Shown piece by piece: positions 12,901-23,784 of a stretch of DNA of 64,000 bases. The stretch lies in NCBI GenBank assembly GCA_027886185.1, contig WOAB01000761.1, positions 1,054,001-1,118,000 on the forward strand. The letters run 5' to 3'. Origin of the DNA: Rheum nobile (lineage: Eukaryota > Streptophyta > Magnoliopsida > Caryophyllales > Polygonaceae). Position numbers and translations under genes: made by a program. Under the pieces are notes generated by a model. It worked only from the letters and a program-made list of their open reading frames with translations, made no database searches and was not told the origin of the DNA. Positions within the stretch are counted from its first letter, which is position 1, and the number at the start of each line of letters is the position of its first letter.

Positions 12901-13322
12901 ACGAAAAGTCGTAAACGCTATAACTAGAACTTTCAACCTTAAAGCCCCTGTCATAAACTAAAAATTATCATGTCAACCAGGGTAATATTATTTAAAACCT
13001 TACATCTCTTGTCACCAAGTGATAACTTTTCTATCGACATAAGTAAAACAAGTTTTTGTCATTGATTTTTTTCAATTCAATGAAATTTTATATTTCAAGT
13101 TTGTAATTATTTTAGCAGATGAGTATTGCTGACAAGATAGATTTTAATATATGACAGGATAATTCTAACGTTTAATTACTTCATTAATGAGTGATTACAA
13201 CATTGAAGCAAACCAAATAATTCTCTTTGCAACTAAAGTGCCTATACAACATTAAAGACACTAAAGTACTATAGAAATAAGACAATATTATACTCTACAT
13301 AATATCCTGTCACCTATACAAC
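12901..13322 (+). repeat. Left copy of a ~420-bp direct repeat
   Basis: It begins ACGAAAAGTC and ends CACCTATACAAC. It matches 16298-16722 along its whole length at roughly 90 percent by eye, including the shared block TTCAACCTTAAA and the block TGACAGGATA. Both copies are in the same orientation. Confidence 0.8.
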
Positions 13323-13426
13323 ATTTACAAACAATTTTTTGTCACCTATTCCCTTTTCTTCCTTTCCTTTCAACCAAATTATTATCAACAACAATCCTTG
13401 TCGATTTCTCCTATTGCATTTTCTCC

Positions 13427-15808
13427 CTTTGTGTAACACCCCCAAAACTTAACCCTTTTGGAAAGGTATTACCGCCAGTGACCCTAGTGTTCCTTACCGA
13501 GATCACCCAAGGCTTTACCGTTAAAATACAATTTATGAAATACAAATGATACATAATGATCAAAGCATTCAATCCCAAACATAACATTGTCAAGGAAACA
13601 GAGTTACGGGATTACAACCCAATCCCGAATAGGCCAACACAGAGTTTAAACCAAAAACAGCGGAAGTCTTAGAAAGTACATTACAACCAAAGTCATTGTC
13701 CAAAAGATCTCAACCTGATTAAAGAAATAATTAAAATGTTCAAAAACCACCGTCGACTCCATAGTCCTTCTATTCTTCTGAGCTACTTTCGATCTGATGT
13801 GCCGAGTCGAACGGATGACACAGCCCACATGCAGAGAACAAAGTTCGTGGGTTAGTCTACTTGAATAGACTAGCAAGGGTACAAAACAGAATGGTTCGAA
13901 GCAGTCGTATTAGGTTAGACTCATCGCTTCTTGAATAATAATCGATGACGATAGTCAACCATCATACTCCTACTGGAATAGACAAGAGGTATGCACAAGA
14001 GAAGATTCTGGAAGACTGAACCTTCACAGAAATCGACTCGAAAAGAAGACTCCAACGGAAATGAGTCTTTAAGGAAGTATGACAAATCTGGAATGTTTAC
14101 AGAATCATACAACAATGATTTAAAAGTTGACTGAGATGCTTCGGTTCACGACCAACCTCATCGCATACAGCGAATCCAGATTGGAAAGAGAACGTACTAT
14201 GATCAAAGTCGATACGAGTTTTCCTAGCTGCACTATAACTTAGCTGCACTACTCGCCCAAGGCTTATTAATTATGTGCGTCGAGTAGCACTTATCTGATT
14301 TATGTTTCAAAAACACATCACGTTATTAGACTTTTACATGTGTACCCCATCATTGGGACGACACATCTTAGTATACGTTTCGTCGAGAGTGACGTACACC
14401 AGAAGGTTTGTGACACCAGCTAAGTGTCCTATCTCTACACACTTGTGAAAGAGACCGATCATGATCTTAGAATAGTACCAGATGGAGACGAGCCACCCCG
14501 ATACCAGATTATAAAGAAACGACTGGACAGAGTCCGAGTAACGTTCCTATCTAACAGTGCTAACTAAACAGTTACAGGATAAATCCACATAAAGGCCCGA
14601 AAGGCGATCACAGATAATAGCGTTGTTCTAACAGATATACAACCTATTATATGATTTTCAAAACAGTTTATCAAAACCGTTTCCAGACAAACAAAGTATT
14701 CATTCCAAATTAATTACTCAGATAAACTACTGATAATTAATGTAAATATGGAACGAACGAGCAAGAGCGAACCGCCACTTGCCTTAATCCGCAGAATAGC
14801 CTAACGACGACAACTGGATTCCGGGCTCGACACGGGTATAGCTCCGACAACACAACAACCTTTGAGTCGACCCATAAAAGGAACCCTAAGTTAGATCCGA
14901 CATAACCGTAGTACGAATCTAAAAACGACGAAAGAGAATGAAAGGAAAGACGCCACGACCACAACCAACCAAGCCAAAGCCACGAAGGCATTCTGGGCAC
15001 TGGCGGCGGTCGCTGTTCTTGGCGGCGGTCGTCGTGAAGAACTCAGACGACAGAATGGCGAGAAAACTCACCCCAAAACACGATCGACTCGGCCTCCTTC
15101 GACTTGTTTGGGTTCTGACCTCCAAAGGCAACCACAAGCTTCTCGAAGGGCTACTGGAACAACACCAAAGGCCACCGTCGAAAGCTTCAGAATTCCGGCG
15201 AGAGGCACAAACTCCGGCGAGAGGAAGATTTGAGGATTTCAGCTTGATTTGTGCATGAATCTGACCCCAATCCTCTTCCTTTTATAGCCACAGATCATGT
15301 GGACACCGCGATGGTCTAAACGAGACGTGGCGAGGCTAAAACGGCGCCTTGTCAGACGTCTCCGGCGACCAACGGATAATGACCCCTGGGTAATCACGGC
15401 GGGCGCCGCAATTTTGCCTACGGCGGGCCGCGGCGGGCGCCGTAATTACGGCGGTCGCCGTTCTTCGGGTCTTTGCACCCAGCTGGAAGGCGAGGGCACT
15501 GTTGCCTCGAGCCTTTCGCGGCGGTCGCCGCCTTACCTACGGCGGTCGCCGCCACTGTGGCGTTGCCCTTCTCACCTTTTGGATGACAACAACTTTAACC
15601 CGGGATAAAAATTATCGTACGCGAACGCGTATAAACATTCGAAGCACGTCGTCTGTATTTTATTTCACTGAGAAAAATATTACAGATACAGAGCACATTA
15701 CAGAATGTCTCAAGCTACCTGAATTAAATCCGACGTACACAACGGGTACTCGGGAAAATTCCAAAATTCCCAAAATAGCCTTACAAAAATACGGGGTATC
15801 ACACTTTG
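13427..15808 (+). mobile_element. Solo LTR of a Ty3/gypsy-type retrotransposon
   Basis: The LTR spans 13432-15803 (2372 bases). It starts TGTAACACCCCCAAAACTTA and ends GGGGTATCACA. It is flanked by an exact 5-base duplication, CTTTG, at 13427-13431 and 15804-15808. There is no second LTR, primer-binding site or coding domain inside, so it is a solo LTR, presumably left by recombination between two LTRs. The 3' half is CG-rich, with repeated GGCGGTCGCCG-type palindromic units at about 15390-15560. The segment GAGCAAGAGCGAACCGCCAC near 14759 recurs almost exactly at 36467 in another LTR fragment, so a related family inserted twice in this window. TGTAAC...TCACA ends suit chromovirus-type gypsy LTRs, but the clade is an inference. 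Confidence 0.85.
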
Positions 15809-16297
15809 TGCTACACACCATAACTGCTTATACAAAGTTGTAATCCGAGAAAAAGATTGTAAAATAAATTAGTGAAAACCTCTCTTGAGTACCCAGACAC
15901 TCCAATAAGCTGCGAGTCACACACGTCTCTATATAACTCAACAAGGACAATAGGTTTCTGCATACAAATGCAACAAAAGTTTGCCATTATCAAAAAATTA
16001 GTGGTTGAACTAATCAACTCAAATAAAAGCAAAAGCAAACTCTCATACAAGTAAATTTCACAATATGGGCATTCATTTAATTATAATTAACATGCTGGAG
16101 ACATGATTATAATAGTACTTGATGCAAGATAATATTTGTGCTGCAACATTCTGTTAACCAACATAGGAGTAAGTAATGACATGATGAGATGAGATTGGTA
16201 AGATTTTAATATCAGCAACAGAACGAAAACTTACTGAAAGAATGTTGTCAATAGAACGGAAACTTACTAAAATTGCAAGTGCATTAATAATGTGTTG

Positions 16298-16722
16298 ACG
16301 AAAAGTCACAAACGTTATAACTAGAACTTTCAACCTTAAAACCCTTGTCATAAACTAAAAATTATCCTATCAACCAGAGTAATATTAGTTGAAACCTTAC
16401 ATCTCTTGTCACCAAGTGATAATTTTTTCATCGACTCAAGTAAAACAAGTTATTGTCACTTATTTTTTCTCTAATTCACTGAAATATAATGTTTCAAGTT
16501 TGTAATTATTTTCGCGGATGAGTATTGGTGACAGGATAGTTCTTAATATATGACATGATAATTCTATATGTTTCATTACTTCATTAATGAGGGATTACAA
16601 TATTAAAACAAAACAAAATAATTCTCTTTGCAACTAAAGTGCCTATACAACATTAAAGACAATAAGTACTAAGGAAATAAGACAACATTAAACTCTGCAT
16701 AATATCATGTCACCTATACAAC
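16298..16722 (+). repeat. Right copy of the ~420-bp direct repeat
   Basis: Partner of 12901-13322. Its right edge runs directly into the DnaJ-type zinc finger fragment, so this edge is also the edge of the captured gene sequence. Confidence 0.8.
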
Positions 16723-16838
16723 CTCTTCCATGACAAGTAGGACATGAAGCCATTTGATTTTCCTTATAATAACCATGTTCTAGATTTGGATTGCAGGTGG
16801 AACAAAGAGCATCTCCACGTCCTTCGCAAGCTATAATT
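16721..16838 (-). pseudogene. DnaJ-type cysteine-rich zinc finger, gene fragment
   Basis: Read on the minus strand, an uninterrupted frame encodes ACEGRGDALCSTCNPN followed by YYKENQMASCPTCHGRG. The CPTCHGRG motif is the CxxCxGxG repeat of Hsp40 cysteine-rich domains, and the CSTC pair is the partner half of a zinc site. About 38 residues are preserved without a stop. No start, further finger or downstream exon could be joined to it. It is flanked on one side by the direct-repeat edge and on the other by a dinucleotide tract and carbonic anhydrase exons from an unrelated gene. It is best read as a captured or truncated fragment. Which plastid zinc-finger protein it derives from I cannot say. 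Confidence 0.6.
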
Positions 16839-16952
16839 TTGTTTCCAATTTATATCATGACAGAAATTGATATATAAATATACTAACAAACTACACAAGA
16901 CAGACAAATATTATTCATAGGCAATAGAGCAATTGAAGTCACTATTGTATTA

Positions 16953-16955
<3 letters not shown>

Positions 16956-16996
<41 letters not shown>
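16956..16996. repeat. (AC)n microsatellite
   Basis: About 20 uninterrupted AC units, followed after a short spacer by an (AT)n run near 17003-17021. Confidence 0.95.
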
Positions 16997-16998
<2 letters not shown>

Positions 16999-17065
16999 AA
17001 ACAATATATATATATATATATTTATACATGTGGCCGGGTATGAAACTAGTGTGCTAGATACTTAC

Positions 17066-17300
17066 GTGGACTCGGAGAGATCTTCTGGGAGGGACATAAG
17101 CCTCTTGATTCCACCACAAGCACTGTGTCCAATCACAACAATGTTCTCAACCTGTAACAATCATGATTTGCTGCTGGTTCAACCAAATGCTTCTAACAAC
17201 TAATTAGGAAATGTAGGATCTACAAGGCCATGTATATGTAGTGCACCTTGAGATGCAAGACGGCGTACTCAATGGCCGCTCCAACACCAGAGTACCTTGT
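17066..17300 (-). pseudogene. Beta carbonic anhydrase, two-exon gene fragment
   Basis: Two exons with intact splice borders on the minus strand: 17247-17300 (18 codons, RYSGVGAAIEYAVLHLK) and 17066-17151 (VENIVVIGHSACGGIKRLMS, then LPEDLSEST). The sequence covers the beta-class zinc site: His and the first Cys of HSACGGI match the conserved H-x-x-C-G-G of the family. The first conserved Cys and the Asp/Arg dyad would lie upstream, and no exon for them is visible. Two further possible exon starts lie at higher coordinates but do not match this family. It is thus an internal piece of a carbonic anhydrase gene, introns included, next to an unrelated zinc-finger fragment. An active gene is unlikely. 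The retained introns argue for DNA-level capture and not for a processed copy. Confidence 0.75.
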
Positions 17301-18109
17301 CTGTTCAATACCAAAAACACAACTCAGCTGATTCTGACAGTTGATGATGAAAATTATGCTAAGTATACATATTTTGAAGCAAAGAAACATGTTAAATCAT
17401 AGATGACTACCTGCTGCACTATTTTCATTTTGTGTTGGTGTAATATGGATTAGGAATTACTAGTATGAGCTGCAGATCCTACTGACAGGATGATGGTGTG
17501 CTGAATGGATGAACAATATCCAAGAATATGCTAATCAAGAGTTAAATCTAAACACAGACAAGAACAAGAGCTAGTCACTAACAAGAACACTTTCCCAGTT
17601 GGCATCCAAGAACAAGTAAACATCAAATAGCATAGATAAATATAGATGTAAGAAATATAAATAAGAGGCTTACTTCTATCTACTTGCAAATCAGTTTCAA
17701 GCTGTAGATTCAAAAATTCAAATAACTCCTCTGTAAGAACAACAAACAAATTCAACACAAGTGACCCTTTAACAAAAGCATATCCAATACAAAATGCCCT
17801 AGAACTGAGCATAAATCAAAGAGTTGGACAACTTAATTCTTATAACCAGTAGCAATTCTCCTCCACAGAGAGGAGAATCCATTAGTGTTACAGCTGAAAA
17901 GCTCACATTTAGGTGAAAACCCCCCATTGAGAACATAATACCACAGTAGTGGAACAACATACTAATACAGTAGTCCACTCATATAAACCAATCTTATCTC
18001 CAGGCAAGCCACCTCCATTACACCAACCTGTAACAAATTATAGCCCAAATTTGAAAAATAAAACAAAATTAAACCCAGAATACAAGCTGGAAGGAGGACG
18101 AATTCATAC

Positions 18110-18169
18110 CTTGCGCTCAGATATCGCCGGACGAAGCTCCTTGGTGAGAGGTACGCCGAGCTCCACCAT
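18110..18169 (-). other. Possible orphan first exon
   Basis: On the minus strand an ATG at 18169 opens 20 codons (MVELGVPLTKELRPAISERK) that end exactly at a GTATGA donor. The region upstream to 18580 is CG-rich like a 5' leader. I do not recognise the peptide and could not find a following exon. It may be a third captured gene fragment. Confidence 0.3.
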
Positions 18170-18915
18170 ACAACTATACAAGCCTACATCCGATCATCCG
18201 ACCCGAGTGCCACCGCCAACGGATAACTAATCGCAATCCCTCCCCTGCCAAACGCTCCAGACGGCGCCTCTCATGCCGGACTCCGGCTTGTACCAGATTT
18301 TTAGGTATTCTCTCCGATTCGACTAGAGCTTGAAGGAGGCGGCAATGCCGAATACAAGGTGTGAGATGTTCGTCGGCGGTGGAATCAGAGGGTCCAGAAG
18401 CTTCTCCGGCGGCGGAGGAGGCATGAGGGGGAGCGAATTCGTCTCTCCGTCGGCCGCTCGTTGGATTGGGAGGCGATTTCGGAAGCGGCGGAAGATGAAT
18501 TGAGGAGATAGAGTCGTGAGAAGAGGCGGAAATTGTAGAGAAACTGTAGAAAATTTGATAGGGCTCGTGCTTGAGTTCAAAAATTTTAGGATTCTAAATC
18601 AATTGAAAAGAGAAGTCAGATTAAAACTTTGAAAAATGAAAATTTTAGATTTTGAAATTTTAATCAAATTTTATTTAAGTTTAAATTTTTAAAATTGAAA
18701 CTTTTTTATTATTTTATTGTTATGTTATATTTATTTTTTCAAACGAAAAAGAAAATTCGGATTTTAGTTTACCTTTTTATTTGTGGGGTATTTTTTCAAA
18801 AAACAAGAAAAAATAAAGTCAAAGGTGTAGTTTTGCAAAAAAACAAAAAGGGTAGGGTAGATTTGCAAAGGCATTAGGGAAATGGGGTATTGGGTGCTAT
18901 TTCTCATTCTTTTTC

Positions 18916-20601
18916 AAGTGAATGAACCAAGACAACTCCCATAAATCTTTTATAGGTTGAAAAAAAAATTATAAACCAATTCATCAAGGAGGTTTTGGTT
19001 TGAGAAAAGTTAAAAATATGAACAAAGTTCTTCAATTCAAATTACTATAGAAAATCCTAGCTAAACCAAATAACTTTTGAGTGAGAGTTATTACGGATAA
19101 ATATCTGAAAACGAACCATATACTTCATTACGAGAAAAAAAGGAACCTGCTCCTGGAAATGGTCCAAAATGATTGAACTTATTCCCGAGTTCAAATCTGG
19201 ACTAATTTGACAAGTTGGTAATGGAAAAACTATCAAATTCTGGACAAATAACTGGGTTCTGAACACCCTCTTATGTGATAACATAAACTCACAGCCAATC
19301 CTGAATAAAGATGCCCTGGTAGCTGATTTTATGCTGCCAAATAAAACCTGGAATAAGGTCTTACTTGAACAATACTTACCAAATGATTTAACCGAAAAAG
19401 TAACCTCGATCTCAATTCCCTTAAATGAGATCCATGATAGAATGTACTGAAAAACTAGCAAAAATGGCTGGTTCTCTACAAATTCTGCTATGAAACTAAT
19501 TAACAAAAATAAGAACTACACTGCCTATGATTCCTCTTGGATCTGGAAAATGGACACGTATCCCAAAGTTAAAAACTTTGTCTAGAAAATAATAAAAAAT
19601 GGAATCCCAACAAAAGCAAGATTAGCAGAAAAAGGAGTAGCTACCCCCTCGGGTTGTATACGCTGCAATGCTCAGCTGGAAGATTTGAACCACATCCTCT
19701 TCCAATGTAAGCATACCTTAAAAAACATCGAAAAGTTGAATCATGACACTTTTGGCATAATCATATCCCTAAACATAGGAAATAAAACAATTACTGAAAT
19801 CATTGAAGAAATTCGACAAAAAACTGATAGATCACAATTCTCAGAACTAATGGTCTCTTGGTGGAGCATTTGGTTCTATAGAAACCAACTGAGTTTTGGT
19901 AGAACAAATGATGATGTCGGACCCATTAAGGACGTACCAATGTACACTAAGAAACAAATAGAAAACTGGAATAAAACGAAAAATTGGAACCCGGACTGTC
20001 TTACAGAAGACAATAAAAAAACTTATAAAACGAACATTGTAAAACGACCAATAAAGAAATGGAAAAAGCCTCCGGATAACATAATTAAGATCAACACAGA
20101 TGGATCCACCAAAACCAATGGTGAATCTAGTTTTGGCTACATTTTCACGAACAACAAGGGAAAACCATTTTTCCTCTATGGGGAGAAATGTGGTATTTCA
20201 ACTCCGCTTAAAACAGAAACTATGGCAGTACGAAATGCCCTGGTAAAGGCTTATGAATTAGGCATTACTAACATTCATCTTGAATGTGACAACCTTACCA
20301 TCGTGAATGTCCTTAACCAAATCTAGCACTGCCCATGGGATATAAAAATGCTTATTTATGATATCCTGTGTATTTTACAACTGTTTTCTTTAGTGCAGAT
20401 TTCTCACGTCTTCCGAGAAACCAACTTCGTGGCCGATTTCATCGCGAAGAAGGTACAACATGTTGCCTTGGAAGACTTTAGAGATTGTCTAGAATTTGTA
20501 ATTCTCATCTGCAAGGATGCTATAGATTGAGAAACCGACTCTTCTGTGGTTTCCAATATAATTTTTACCTTATAAAATAAAATAAAATAAAGTGAATGAA
20601 C
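18916..20601 (+). mobile_element. 5'-truncated LINE with target site duplication
   Basis: The insertion occupies 18931-20586 and is flanked by the same 15 bases, AAGTGAATGAACCAA, at 18916-18930 and 20587-20601. It ends in an AAAATAAAATAAAATAAA-type tail. The plus strand encodes the end of a plant LINE ORF2. First comes a region after the reverse transcriptase (GFGLRKVKNMNKVLQF, then VGNGKTIKFWTNNW). Next is the zinc-binding zf-RVT part with C-x2-C and H-x4-C spacing (CIRCNAQLEDLNHILFQCKH at about 19659-19715). Last is a ribonuclease H domain (INTDGSTKTNGESSFGYIF with its catalytic Asp, ETMAVRNAL with its Glu, and HLECDNLTIV with its Asp). Reverse transcriptase and endonuclease are missing by 5' truncation. 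Confidence 0.9.
18986..20530 (+). pseudogene. LINE ORF2 C-terminal part (zf-RVT and RNase H), decayed
   Basis: The frame is broken by six stop codons and by one shift of one base in an A-rich run near 19134. Every stop sits where plant LINE ORF2 proteins normally have Trp: near 19049 (before KIL), 19078 (before VRV), 19207 (before QVGNGK), 19450 (before KTSKNGW), 19585 (before KIIKNG) and 20324 (before HCPWD). All are TAG or TGA, so each is one G-to-A step from TGG. The two longest intact stretches are at 19685-20326 and 20348-20530. RNase H in plant LINEs degrades the RNA of the RNA:DNA hybrid during target-primed reverse transcription. This copy cannot make it as read. Confidence 0.85.
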
Positions 20602-20656
20602 CAAACCCGCTTACCGGCAGATTTATAAAAAAAAATTAAAAACTATCCGGTTCACC

Positions 20657-21103
20657 TAGTGATGGCAACGGGGCGGGGATTCCCCATTCCCTACGGGGAA
20701 TCCCCGTCACGGGGACGGGGCGAAAGTTTAATCCCCGTGTGGGGACGGGGAGCGGGGATAGAGGTCCCCGTCTTGTTCCCCGCCGAATGCATTATTTTTG
20801 TAATTTCTCTACCCCTAAACCCTAAATTTTATGCAATTTAGTCCCAAAATCTCGTATAATTTAAACTTAAACCTTAAATCTTAAACCCTCTAATTCATAT
20901 ACCCTAATATATATGCATTAAAACAAAATTAAATATTTTTGTGAGTGGTAAAACGAAGACGGGGATCCCCGACGGGGAACGGGGGCCCAGCTGGGACGAG
21001 GGGAGATTTTTATCCCCGCTCGGGGACGGGGCATGGGTCCGTAAACAGGGACGGGAACGGGGAGGGTACTCCCCGCCTCGAACCCGCCCCGTTGCCATCC
21101 CTA
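20657..21103. mobile_element. GGGGACGGGG-rich MITE with inverted ends
   Basis: The left end is TAGTGATGGCAACGGGGCGG. The right end, as reverse complement, is TAGGGATGGCAACGGGGCGG. Subterminal arrays of GGGGACGGGG and ATCCCCG fill both sides around an AT-rich centre of about 130 bases. The TAGGGATGGCAA terminus is typical of non-autonomous plant hAT elements. The flanks CCGGTTCACC and CCAGTTACACC are similar but not an exact duplication, so the target duplication has decayed or the exact border is off by a few bases. Confidence 0.7.
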
Positions 21104-21162
21104 CCAGTTACACCCAAAAAAATAAAAAAAAATAAAACTAAAATTTGGGCGCGCCCACACTT

Positions 21163-22784
21163 GTATTTAAATCAATAAATTTATTTCATATTTAAAATAA
21201 ATTTACTACATACTCATCGCATTGTATCTATCCTGCTATTTTATATGATTTGGAAATTCAAATATCTAGTAGATTTGTACACTTGTGTGCATTTGATTAT
21301 ATTAATAGACGTTTTCAAGTAATTAGGGTTACATGGCAATAAATTCGTTTGTATCATGAGGTTTCAATATACTTTTATGCATCTAAAATTCATGTACGTT
21401 TCTCTACCAATTCGTTTGCTATTAACTGTTTATTATTATTATTCTCAAAAATCACATATAACTATGGTTATATCCAATTTGGTTATGTCTTATGGTTATA
21501 TACTACGATTATATTCTATAGTTATATACTATGGTTATATCCCATAATTATATACTATGATTATATCTTATGGTTATATTCCATAGTTATATACTATATA
21601 TCCTATATTATATCATATAGTTATATACTATGAGTATATCTTATAGTTATATCCAATTTAGTTATATCATATAGTTATATACTATGGTTATATCCAATTT
21701 GGTTATGTCTTATGGTTATATACTATGGTTATATTCTATAGTTATATACTATGGTTATATCCTATAATTATATACTATGATTATATCTTATGGTTATATT
21801 CCATAGTTATATATTATGGTTATATCCTATATTATATCATATAGTTATATACTATGTTTATATCATATAGTTATATACTATGATTATATCTTATAGTTAT
21901 ATCCAATTTGGTTATATCATATCGTTATATCCTATAGTTATATACTATGGTTATATCCTTCGAAAATCACATATAACTATGGTTATATCCAATTTGGCTT
22001 TGTCTTATGGTTATATACTACGGTTATATTCTATAGTTATATACTATGGTTATATCATATATTATATAATATAGTTATGTACTATGTTTATATCCTATAG
22101 TTATATATTATGTTTATATCCTATTGTTATATCCAATTTGATTATACCATATCGTTATATCTTGTAGTTATATACTATGGTTATATCCTATATTATATTT
22201 TATAGTTATATACAATGGTTATATCCTACAGAGTATATTATAACCTATGATTATATCTTATAGTTATATCCAATTTGGTTATATCCTTATAGTTATATCC
22301 AATTTGGTTATATTCTATAGTAATAACCAAATTGGATATAACTACAAGGATATAACCAAATTGGATATAACTATAAGATATAATCATAGTATATAACTAT
22401 ATGATATAACCATAGTATATAATCATAGAATATAACCATAAGATATAACCAAATTGGATATAACTATAAGATATAATCATAGTATATAACTATAGGATAT
22501 AACCATAGTTATATCGAGAATAATAATAAGAAACAGTTAATATCAAACGAATTGGTGGAGAAATGCACATGAATTTTAGATGAATAAAAGTATATTAAAA
22601 CCTCATGATACAAATGAATTTAAAGCCATGTAACCCTGATTACTTGAAAATGTCTATTACTATAGTCAAATGCACACAAGTATACAAATCTACTGGATAT
22701 TTGAATTTCCACAGGATAGATACAATGCGATGAGTATGTAGTAAATTTATCTTAAATATGAAATAAATTTGTTGATTTAAATAC
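21163..22784. mobile_element. 1.6-kb foldback element with TATAGTTATATCC-type internal array
   Basis: The outer arms are long inverted copies. The left arm, from 21163 (GTATTTAAATCA), matches the reverse complement of the right arm ending at 22784 for about 300 bases, including TACTACATACTCATCGCATT and GGGTTACATGGC. Between them, from about 21465 to 22515, runs an array of degenerate units of 10-20 bases such as TATACTATGGTTATATCC. Its orientation flips near 22320, so the array itself also folds on itself. There is no transposase. Apparent open frames inside (Tyr/Ile/Leu repeats) are products of the array. Confidence 0.8.
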
Positions 22785-22822
22785 AATGCGATGAGTATTA
22801 CTATAAATTTTCGTTTTTTTCC

Positions 22823-23001
22823 CTGGGCGCAACGTAATTGTGTCCAACTAAACCGGTTCAGATAAAAAACCGGTTCAATAATCTTTAAAAAAATATTTTT
22901 CAAAATGAAAAAAATTCACCCGGACATTAGTTGCGCCCAAGGATTTTATTTTTTAAAAAAATCGCTTTTTGGGCGCAATCTGGTTGCGCCCAAAGAGCGT
23001 T
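22823..23001. repeat. GGGCGCAAC inverted repeats
   Basis: TGGGCGCAAC near 22823 and GTTGCGCCCA near 22931 form an inverted pair about 117 bases apart. A tight perfect hairpin follows near 22976-23001 (TTGGGCGCAA, 5-base loop, TTGCGCCCAA). This may be a very small MITE plus a neighbouring copy of its end. No target duplication was found. Confidence 0.5.
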
Positions 23002-23560
23002 GCGGGACTAGAATTTTGCGGTGCGAACATTCTCCCCGTTTCACATTACTAATCCTTATACTTTTTTTTTCATCAAAAAAAATCCTTATACCTTTTATTT
23101 TGTTCATGCTACTAACATAATGCATGTCCCATGCACGATTTAATTAAACTAGTGCACTACCGGCAGTGGCGGATCCAGGATTAATTTGAATACACCTTGA
23201 ACTATCCAAGAAAGAACGCCATTTTCTATCCCATGAGTAAAGAAGTGGTGTTGGAAGCTAAAGCTCAAATTAACATAAAAAAGAAGAATTAAAAGTTTTG
23301 AAAAAGCATTTGAAGAAATATGGGAAAAGTTCAAGAAATCTCAATCCAAATCTTCTTCCATTCTTGAAGTTGAATGAAAGAATGAATCTAAGGTAGTCAC
23401 TTTATTTACACCTAAGGAGAAGGGATATTTGGAGATTTCATTAATTTCCTCCACACCTTCAAATCATCAACGTTGTGTCCAGATCATTCGTGGGAATTCA
23501 AATTCAATGAATCGTAGAATATAACTATAGGATATAAACATAGTATATAACTATATTATA

Positions 23561-23784
23561 CCAATTTGAATTCCCATGAATGATCCGAGATTCCTAAGTG
23601 TCACGGATACTCCATGGTTGGATACGACACCTATGATTCCATTATGTTTACCATTTCAATTCAATTTGGTATGGTTATGCCAATTTGAATTCCCACGAAT
23701 GTTCCGAGATTCCTAAGTGTCACAGATACTCCATGGTTGGATACGACACCTATGATTCCATTATGTTTACCATTTCAATTCAAT
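23561..23784 (+). repeat. Tandem duplication of a ~119-bp unit
   Basis: The unit starting CCAATTTGAATTCCCA occurs at 23561 and again at 23680, with about five differences. It ends near TTACCATTTCAATTCAAT in both copies. The second copy flows into the retroelement-like sequence that follows. Confidence 0.85.

Noticed and set aside
13432..15803. Complete short retrotransposon
   Set aside because: No internal direct LTR pair, primer site or polypurine tract; the exact 5-base duplication around TG...CA ends fits a solo LTR.
16956..17021. Regulatory meaning for the AC and AT runs
   Set aside because: They are simple microsatellites with no supporting context.
21349..22074. Open frames encoding Tyr/Ile/Leu-rich repeats that look like membrane proteins
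   Set aside because: They are translations of the TATAGTTATATCC-type array and have no start context, splice sites or relatives.
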